A DNA stretch of 26,534 nt from contig PJAB01000447.1 of NCBI GenBank assembly GCA_002887195.1, positions 1 through 26,534 on the forward strand. Reading direction: 5' to 3'. Source of the DNA: Chrysochromulina parva. Taxonomy: Eukaryota > Haptophyta > Prymnesiales > Chrysochromulinaceae. The position numbers were made by a program, and so were the translations under genes. Positions 9,003 to 16,978 of the stretch are shown piece after piece. Every line of letters begins with the position of its first letter. Position 1 is the stretch's first letter. The notes below the pieces were generated by a model that saw only the letters and a program-made list of their open reading frames with translations, was not told the origin of the DNA and ran no database searches.

Positions 9003-9518
9003 ATGGTCATTGACATCAGCTCCTCACGCCAAGCGCTGAAGGACGCGCTCGCGGCCTGCATCGGCGATGGTGAGGTGGTCAGCCGGGATGAGCTACTGAG
9101 GCTGCTCGCGCTCGGGCCGACTGCGCTCTCCGGAACAGCAGCAAATAGCTTCGCCGACACACTGTTTGCGGCCCGCCCGGAGGGTGGTGTTTCTGTCGAA
9201 GCACTCGTCAGCCACGTAGAGCATCTCAATAATCCTCCGCCGCCGACAAACTCTCAGCTGCTCAAGCTACTATCCAGCTTCTCTGATGACGCGGACGATG
9301 GGCTGCTGCCGCTCGAGAAGGCGGTTGAGGTGCTCAAGCTCTTCCGCCCTGCCGCGCTCGCCGGCACCCCGCTGCCTCCCAATCTAGTCGCCGCCCTCGA
9401 GGCGAAGTCCACAATGCTTGTCGAACCTCCAATCTTCTTCATGCCCGAGGTGCGGCGCAACGTGATCAGCCGCCATCACATCGTCGAAGTGTTGAAGGCG
9501 GCTGGCAGCGCCAGTTAA
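9003..9518 (+). CDS. Small protein of unknown function
   Basis: I do not recognise this gene. From the ATG at 9003 it encodes 171 residues, mostly predicted helix, rich in Ala, Leu, Glu and Ser, with no signal peptide or membrane segment. The stretches GDGEVVSRDELLRLL and SDDADDGLLPLEKAVEVL look like worn EF-hand loops (acidic loop, hydrophobic, then Glu), so a degenerate EF-hand pair is possible. The frame is open back to 8829, but the earlier residues are basic and overlap the region serving as a divergent promoter, so the later start is preferred. Position-specific amino-acid composition is sensible for coding DNA on this strand, and the antisense frame is weaker. Confidence 0.6.
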   Translation: MVIDISSSRQALKDALAACIGDGEVVSRDELLRLLALGPTALSGTAANSFADTLFAARPEGGVSVEALVSHVEHLNNPPPPTNSQLLKLLSSFSDDADDGLLPLEKAVEVLKLFRPAALAGTPLPPNLVAALEAKSTMLVEPPIFFMPEVRRNVISRHHIVEVLKAAGSAS

Positions 9519-10561
9519 TGAGCAACGTGACTTTTCATGACGTGGCAATCGATTCTTGAGCCCACGCCAACCTGAACTCGCCTTGGTGGGGCTCGCTTGA
9601 AAGGAGAATAGGAGACGAGAGAGACTCGAGACTGGCTGCTAGACAATGAAACTGTGGGGCTCGCTTGAAAGGAGAATAGGAGACGAGAGAGACTCGAGAC
9701 TGGCTGCTAGACAATGAGACTGGAAAGCTCGTGGCGCGGGCAGGCACACGTGGCTTTCGGTGACGCCCACTTTATTACCGCGTGGAGGAGACTCGCGCCA
9801 TGGCGAGCGTCCGCGGCGTTCTAAATATTCAATCGCCCTTATCGAGCTCTCGTCCGAGAATTTATTTTTCGTATACGGATTATACGTGGATACATTGCAC
9901 GCGCGTATCGGACCACACCGCACACGGACACGCGTCGTTCGTTACGCATGGATTCGCATGGATACATCGTTAGCCGCATGGGATTTTGTAGAGCGATTGC
10001 CATGATTGCAAAACTGAATGAACGTAATACGTTTGTCGTTTCGAACCCGGCGCGCGGCGCGGAACCGTTGTTCGCCGGCGCGCGCGCGGCGGCCGGCGCG
10101 GCGGCCGGGCTTAAAAGTTTAAGTTAAATTCGCCACGCCGGATCTCGGAACCGAACCTTGTGAAGAAGTGTGCTGGAGAGCGAACGGGAACGCCGCACAC
10201 ATCCGGAAATGAGTTGTGCGTTTCATCGCACACGTCAGCTTCGGCTTCTTCTCGCACCGTACGAGGAGCCGGCGGCTTTCGCTTTGGACTCTTTTACACC
10301 GGAGCTAGAACCGTTCTAGCAGGCAGAGCGCACCATTGGGAGCCCGGTGGTCGGTGCACGGCCCGCAGTAAGAGCATGCACGAAGTCCTCCAGTGCGGTG
10401 CACTCTCTCTGTGTCTGCAGAGCGCCCCGCGCCCGGCCACCAGAGCAAGGCACGGTCCCCCGCATGCCGCAAAAGCTCATCAAGCGTCATCACGCGCCAT
10501 CGGGCTCTTTCTCGATCACTTCCGTCGGAGCTTGACTTGCTCTTCCTCCTCAAGAGGACGA
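9519..10561. other. Gene-free interval of about 1 kb
   Basis: No gene is supported here. It holds a 68-bp tandem duplication (9586-9721), an AT-richer stretch around 9820-9980 with repeated GCATGGAT strings, and a very GC-rich block (about 10045-10112) made of CGGC/GCGC strings and followed by a TTAAAAGTTTAAGTTAAATT run. The string TTCGAACCC at about 10039-10047 recalls a tRNA T-loop, but no stem or acceptor pairs with it on either strand. Open frames such as 10160-10789 on the plus strand run antisense into UTP13 and look spurious. Confidence 0.5.
9586..9721. repeat. 68-bp tandem duplication, two copies
   Basis: Copy one is 9586-9653 and copy two 9654-9721. They differ at one position (AATGAAACT against AATGAGACT near the 3' end). 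The unit begins GTGGGGCTCGCTTGAAAGG and includes GACGAGAGAGACTCGAGAC. The near identity implies a recent duplication or an assembly artefact. Confidence 0.95.
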
Positions 10562-12590
10562 TCAAGCACGCCGCCGGCGCTTCGCCCCCGCAGGCATCGG
10601 AGTCGGCGCAGGAGGTGGCGCGTCGTCCTCTTCCTCTTCCTCTTCCTCGACCTCCTCGTCCTCCTCGTCCTCAGCGTCATCGTCGCCCTCGTCCTCGGGC
10701 TCGTCCTCGTCAAGGCCGCGGCTGTGGCCGTTAGCGCCAGCGATCGCGCCAGCACTCGCAGGCACGACGAGCGGGATGGGTTCAGGTAAAGGCTCAGGGG
10801 TGGGCGGCGCGGCGGCTGCGAGCCCTCGAATCTCCGCGAGCGTGAACGCGAGCAGATGGGTCCCTTGGACGAGCCGATCTAGCCGCTCGAAATGGCGCTC
10901 CGTGTACGGGAGCAGCGCCTCGAGTAACGGCTGCAGCTTGGGCGTGGCGAGCAGTTGGGTCACAGGGCGCACTTTGAGCAGATTGTACACGAGCCGCTGC
11001 GCTGTGAGAGAGTGCTGCGCGGTCGTGTTCCAGTCACGTGCAAACTGGAGGCACGTGCTCGTGTCCGCATCGTCCATCGCCGCGAGCGCCTCGCGCAGCT
11101 TCATCTCACCGAGCGGCAGAGGCAGCAAACGCTCGAGAACGGTGCGCAGCGCGCGCGGGTGTCCAAGGCGAAGCGCAAGCTTGAGAGCTTCGTCAAACTG
11201 CTGCGCATGCATCGCAATCTGGAGCTGCGACTCCTGCTGCAGCTGCAACTCGCGCGCGGCTACGGTCTCCTGCTGTGCCTCGAACGTGCAGTCCTTCCAG
11301 CGCACAAGAAGCGAGTCGGCGGAGCCGGACCAAAGCTCGACCCCGCCAGCCGCCGTCTCGAGCGCATCGAGGGCCCAAACTTTGTCCTCGTGTGCGTCAA
11401 GCGTGCAGGCGCATTCGGAGTTTTTCGCCGACCAGAGCTTGATGAGGCCGTCGGAGCCGGACGAGAGCAGCTGGAGCCCTGAGCTCAGCCAGAGGATGCG
11501 CAGCACCGAAGACGAGTGACCCTCCAGGGTACGGAGGCAGCTAAAGTCGGACACCGACCAGATCTTGACGCTGGCATCGCCGCCGCCGCTCGCGACCGCC
11601 TTATCGACGGGTGAGAAGCTCACGCACCACACGGCGCGCTTGTGGCCCTTGAGCACGCCCACCTCCTTCAGAGCACCACCTTCCAGCGACCACACCTTGA
11701 GAGTACGGTCCTGCGACGCGCTCACGGCGAGGCGGTCGTTTGGTGCCATCGCGACCGCGTTGACCTCTTTTGTATGGCCGAGCACGGTGCTCATGGCGCG
11801 CGCGCGCACCACCTCCAGCTCGGCGCCGCTGGTCGGGCCGGCTGGACCAGCTGGACCCGCTGCTCCTGCCGCCGCCGCGCTCTTGCGACCGGCCGCCGTG
11901 CTCTTGCCGCCGGCCGCGCCGCCGGCCGCACCAACTCCCTTTGGGTAGACGGCGGAGAGGTCCCAAATCTTGATGGTCTTGTCCTTGCTGGCTGTAAGGA
12001 GGGCAGCGCTGCGGCGCGCAAAGGCCAGCCCGCCGACCGCTTCGACGTGCCCGTCGCAAACAGCCACGCACGCGCCGCTCTCCACACCCCACACGCGCGC
12101 TGTGCAGTCCTTCGAAGACGAAGCTAGCAACGTGCCGTCAGCGCTCACGTCCAGCGCCAGCACGACGTCAGTGTGGCCAAATAGGAGGCGGCAGCCCATA
12201 TCATGCGTGTCAAAGAGCTTCACCTGCGCCGCGTTCGTGGCGACGGCGATGCGCCCGTTTGCGGCGACAGCGGAGCCGTCAGCTGTGAGTGAATCGGATG
12301 CTGACGCCCCGGCATGCGCGGGCAAGCAACGAACGTAAGTGATCTCGTCGTTGTTGCCCGCGATGCAGCGCGCGGGCGCGAGCGTCGCAATGCCGTGGAA
12401 GATCAAGTTGTGATCCGCCGTGGCCGCAAGCACAGTCGACGCACCCGCTGGCACAAGCCGCGTCAGACCGGGCCGCGCCTGCCGCGCCGAGCCCGCTGGC
12501 TGCTTACGCAAGAGCTTACCGGTACGAGCATCCCAGCAGCGAAGCAGGCCGCTCTCACCCGCCGTTACGAAGTGCAGCGGCGGCGGGCCT

Positions 12591-12623
<33 letters not shown>

Positions 12624-13381
12624 TTGGCCGCCGCCGGCAGCACCACCAGAGCCTCGAGAGGCTCGAGAACCGCTATCGAGGTCGTGAGGCTATACGTGGC
12701 AGCATTCCACACGTTGACCAGCTGATCGCGGCCCGCGGTGAGAATCGTGGCGCCGTCGGCCGAAAAGGCGATCGCTGTGGGCAGTCCCACGTGCGACTTG
12801 AGTTCCGCCACGCACGCGCGCGAGCGCAGGTCCCAGACGCGCACGCCGTTGTCGGCGCCGGATGTGTAGAGATGGAGGCGTGAAGCATCCGGGTGGAAGC
12901 GCACGAGGTGCACGACGCCCGTGTGCCCCCGAAACACATGCGTGGCGATGCCCTTGGCCACATCAAAGACCATCGCGGTCGAGTCCGCCGAGCCCGAAGC
13001 GACAAAGCGGCCCGATGCGTCGTACGCCAGGTCCATCACGGGCATCTTGTGCGCCTTCCACACACGCGTGAACTCGCACGTGGTCACGCCGACGTCGAGC
13101 ACCCAGCTGCGCAGCTGACGGCTGCGCCCGGCGGTCACGAGCTCTGTCCCAGATGGCGCGAGCGCAAACGCGGTGAAGTCGTCCTCATCGCAAGGCACCA
13201 CCAGGAGGAGACGCCCGGTGGTGATGTCTACAACGTTCAGCTCGGGCCCGCACGCGCAAACGAAGAAGCCATGAGCACCGTCGACAGCCGACACGTGTGT
13301 GACCACCTTGCCGCCCGTGTAGATGCGCGTGTGCCGAGCGACCTCCTGAAACTTGGCTAGAAGCGTTGGCTGCGACGCCAT
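10562..13381 (-). CDS. UTP13: UTP13/TBL3, WD40 component of the small-subunit processome
   Basis: Intronless, 939 residues, starting MASQPTLLAKFQ and followed by the YTGGKVV segment typical of TBL3/UTP13. A double WD40 array fills about residues 20-690; clear blades include GHTGVVHLVRFHPD, GHTDVVLALDVSADG, SKDKTIKIWDLS, GHTKEVNAVAMAP, GHKRAVWCVSFSP and GHSSSVLRILW. The C-terminal UTP13 domain follows, recognised by the helical LQIAMHAQQFDEALKLALRL and GHPRALRTVLERLLPLP. The tail is strongly acidic (Glu/Asp run coded by the CTC/TTC-rich tract near 10620-10710) and ends in KRRRR, a likely nuclear/nucleolar signal. The family is part of the UtpB complex and is needed for 18S rRNA maturation. Poly-Ala and AAGPAGPAG insertions between blades are longer than usual. 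Confidence 0.96.
12591..12620. repeat. GCC trinucleotide tract inside UTP13
   Basis: An uninterrupted GCC run lies inside the coding region and is read as poly-Ala in a loop between WD40 blades of UTP13 on the minus strand. Its length could vary between strains without shifting the frame. Confidence 0.85.
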
Positions 13382-13710
13382 GATCGTGTGGACGTCGGCT
13401 CACAGCGACGTCGCCGAGTGAGCGTCGCTTCGTGAAGGGACAAGTCAAGTCAAGTCAAGTTCGAGTTCAAGTTGAACTTGAAGTCAAGTCAAGTCAAGTC
13501 AAATCGAGCATACCTTGAATGTTGCTGTTCAAAACAACGCGCAGCCGAATGAGATGGTGCTGTTCAACACGCCGCCGCTGTGAAAGGTCGTCCGCAACGG
13601 AAAGCCATTTTGCTTTTTAAAGATTTGGCTAAGTTAACTATTTAAAGAAAGCGAACAGTACACCAGCGTCTCCGCGGGAGATCCGGGCTCACCGCGTTTA
13701 CCGATGTACG
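13382..13710. other. Intergenic spacer between UTP13 start and EDEM end
   Basis: These 329 bases should hold the UTP13 promoter and the EDEM 3' untranslated region. A pentamer array occupies 13440-13502, and an AT-rich patch (TTTTTAAAGATTTGG and CTATTTAAAGAAA) covers about 13613-13650. No gene is seen. Confidence 0.45.
13440..13502. repeat. TCAAG pentamer arrays flanking a short palindrome
   Basis: Two runs of the unit TCAAG (about 13440-13460 and 13481-13502) flank a perfect palindrome TTCAAGTT-G-AACTTGAA at 13466-13482 (8-bp arms, one-base centre). It lies 59 bp or more upstream of the UTP13 start codon. It could be a simple sequence repeat only; a binding site or replication-prone hairpin is possible. 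Confidence 0.85.
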
Positions 13711-16700
13711 TCAACGACTTTCATCCGCATTCGGAATCGGCGTGAAGCAAAAGCCATAGGCGGAGCAGCGGCGCTCGAGGCACGTTTCGATGCTCACGCC
13801 GCAGTCGACATTCGACGCGCACGCGCTGTTCGCGCGCTTGTCAGGGCGGTGGCACGAGGCGCCGTGATGGGCACCGAGGCTGCTCACCTCTTGCCGCTGT
13901 GAGAAGATGGTGTGGAAGGGTTGCCAGCGCCCATCGGGCGTCGTCTCGGCGGCCTCGAGCTTCAGGATGCCGTCCCCATGGGCCCTCACGTTGATCTGCC
14001 ACGAGAGCTGGGGTGGGCCGCGCAGGTTCGTACCGATGCTACCGGCAGCTACCGGCATGCTCGTCATGCTCGTCATGCGCAACCCGCCGGGCTCGGACGG
14101 AGCGGGCTGGAGCACATCGAGGGTGATGGAGCGCAGGGACGGTGGGAGCTGCGCGAGGGCGCTGCTCGCATTCGGTAGCTCGTACGCGGACAGCGCCGCG
14201 TGGAGGAGCAGCTCGGGCGGCACGAGCTTCTGCGGGGTTTCGTCAGCTCCTTGGGCGAGCTCCTCTGACGAACCTTGGGTCGCGGGTACGCAGCAGTGGT
14301 GGTCGATGCACCCGCTGTGCCCCTGGGCGCACTCGTGCAGCATCATGTCGAAGCCGTGGCGGCAGCATGCCCCTTCCGGCCCGCAAAAGTGGCATAGGCC
14401 CGCCTTCTCCTCACACGGCCACCAGCAGTGCACGTGCAGGTTCTGGACGGGCGCTGTGGCCGCCAACGTTTGTGAGTCGTCACTCGTCTGTGTGCGCGCG
14501 GGCGGAGGCTCGCGTGGCCCGATCGGCACAGGCGACGAGGACGGCGGGCTGACTGACAGGCTGCCGTCCGCAGCGGAGCGAACCCTATCCTTGTGAGTGT
14601 CGTACACCTGGTCGAGGCGCTCGCGCAACGCAGCGACCGCCGCATGGGGCAGTGTGAACAGTGAGGGCACCGGGTTCGTCAAGCCCTCGTCGTAGGCGGG
14701 CGTGGGCACGCACAAGCCGCGCGAGTGGCGCGCACGGGGCCATGAGGGCGGCCACCAACTCGAGTCATCCATGGGGGAGGATGACGAACCCGACGCGCCG
14801 TGTCGGGCATCGGATGGGGACCTCTGTCGACGCCTTTCCTTGGCAGCGGCCTCTGCGGCGGTGGGCGCGTCGGCGGAGGCCGGGGGCGGTCCGAAGGCGG
14901 GCGGCGGTTCCCCCGGCCCACCTGCCTTATTGGGACCACAAGGGAGGCCCTCAGGGATAGCGACGCGCGTGAAGCCGAGCGCACTCAACGCACCCAGCGC
15001 CTGGAGCAGATCACAGGGAGGTGCCGACGGGTCGGGTAGCATCACCGCCCACGCGGACGCGATCGACGTGCGTGCTGGCACGGCGGCCGGTCCGTTCTCG
15101 GCGGCAGCGGCGCCCTCGGCGGTGGCGGCGCCCTCGGCCACGAAGGCGGTCGGCCTCTCGGGCACTGGCCAGAGCCGCTGCAGCTCTCTCTCGACGTCCA
15201 AAGCTGAGCCGCATTGCTGCACGAGCACCGCCTTGCGCGGGATCCCATCCGCCGCCTCCATTGACGAAACTGACGGGATCCCATCCGCGAGCGCCTCCAC
15301 CAGCGCCTCCTCCTCCTCCTCCTCCTCGGCCGATCGTTTCGAGGAGCGCTTGCTGGCCCTCTCCTTCTTACGTCCACGCGAGCGCCCCGTGCCCGACACG
15401 GCGCTCCCGGCGCGTCCACTCAAGCCCCGCGTACCGAGATCAGACGAGATATCAGCCGAGATATCAGCTGAGATTGGTCGTCGCGAGGGAACAGGGTTCG
15501 CGGACAGCGTGAGCGGCGGACCGTTTGTGTGCGGTAGCGCAAGGCTCAAGAGGTGCGTCGCTCCGCGCCACCTGACGTGGCCGCCCGATCGGCGGCTCCA
15601 CTCGAACTGCAGCCCGCAAGTTGCGTTTCGAACAGCGAGCGCGATCACAACCGACTCGGCCACCTGCTGGCCCGTCGGTTTGGTGCTCGCGCCGGCGCTC
15701 GGAGGGTCGCTCTCGGGCAAGGCGACTGTCCACACCTGTGGGGAAGGGACCCGGGACGCCGTGGTGAGCACTTGCATGCCGGACGGGCCTGCTGCCCGCA
15801 TCCTCGCAAGGCGACTGTCCACACCTCCGCGGAGAGCGCATCCAACTGCTCGGCGGCCGTGGCACGCACACGTACACCGCGCGGGCCTGCAGAGGCGGGA
15901 GATCAGGGCGGGAGATTAGCGTGGATGTGTGAGTGTGTCATGCCATCCGAGGTATCATTGCTCATCAGTGCTCAAGGCGGGAGATCAGGGCGGGAGATCA
16001 GTGTGGATGCCATCCGAGCTGCAGCAGTGCCCACCTGCAAAGGCGGAGATCGAGCCGAGCGTCGCATGGCTCGGCTCTGCCGCGAGCATGATCATCAACT
16101 CTTGGGCGGCCTTTGCAGCGATGGCCTGCTGACGCTGCGACTCCTGCTGCTGCTCCTGCTGCTCCTGCTGCTGCTCCTGCTGCTGCTCCTGCTGCTGCTC
16201 CTGCGGCGGCGGCGGCGGTGGTTGGCACTGCTGCAGCTTCTGCTTCCGCGTCTGCTCCTGATGCCGCTGTCGGCGCGACGACGGCGGCGGAGGCTCGCGA
16301 GGATGCGACTGTGAATGTGAAGACGGCAGCTGTAAGGCGTGGCACACGAGGTGGGCTCCGGGCGGCTCGAGGCCCGCCGCCGCCGCCTCGGCTGCCGCGG
16401 CACGCTCACGACGGCGCTGCAGCAGGAGGCTCGTGGCGACCGTCGCGCGAGATTGTAGCTCGCTCCTCTCGAAGCAGTCCGAGTAGCTCAGCCCCGCAGA
16501 TCTGATGATCTGACGAAGCCGGCTGACCGGTAGCTCGACGATCGGCAAGCCATGAGGCTCATGTGAGGGCAGCTTCGCGCTGGCCGACGCACCGCCCGAC
16601 ACGGCGCTAGGGCCGCCCGACACGGCGCCAGAACCGCCCGACACGGCGCCCTGACGCGAGCGGACGGGCGGCGACGGCGAGAGCTGTTTGTGCCGGCGGC

Positions 16701-16939
16701 GATGGTACCGATCGGCTTCGGCGCCGTGTCGGGCGACGGCCTCGGCCTCACCAGGCGCACTGGCGATCTCGAAGGATCTCGGCATCGAGATCCAATCGAG
16801 ATTCCACAGGCCTTGTAACAAGCGCGTGGCCGTTGGCGGAGGAGGCGGCGGAGGAGGCGGCGGCGGCGGCTCGGCGGCCGGTGGCACCAAGCGCTCGCGC
16901 GAGGCTCGCAACTCCTCCTGCGCCGCCGTCAACTCGACG

Positions 16940-16978
<39 letters not shown>

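Noticed and set aside
9003..9518. LETM1 C-terminal assignment for the small unknown gene
   Set aside because: Helical, worn EF-hand-like segments recall the LETM1 tail, but the LETM1 membrane core is absent and there is no room upstream because of the divergent carrier gene.
10020..10115. Possible tRNA around TTCGAACCC
   Set aside because: No T-stem, anticodon arm or acceptor stem can be paired around the T-loop-like string on either strand; the region is simply GC-rich.
10160..10789. Plus-strand open frame of 209 residues
   Set aside because: Its second half is antisense to the acidic UTP13 tail, and its hydrophobic Leu/Val run is the reverse reading of Glu/Asp codons.
14702..15919. Plus-strand open frame (405 residues) opposite the EDEM last exon
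   Set aside because: It lacks domain character and crosses predicted exon-intron boundaries of EDEM in antisense. The minus frame has ordered cysteines and phase-consistent splicing. Since the EDEM C-terminus is itself not widely conserved, this rejection is less firm than the others.
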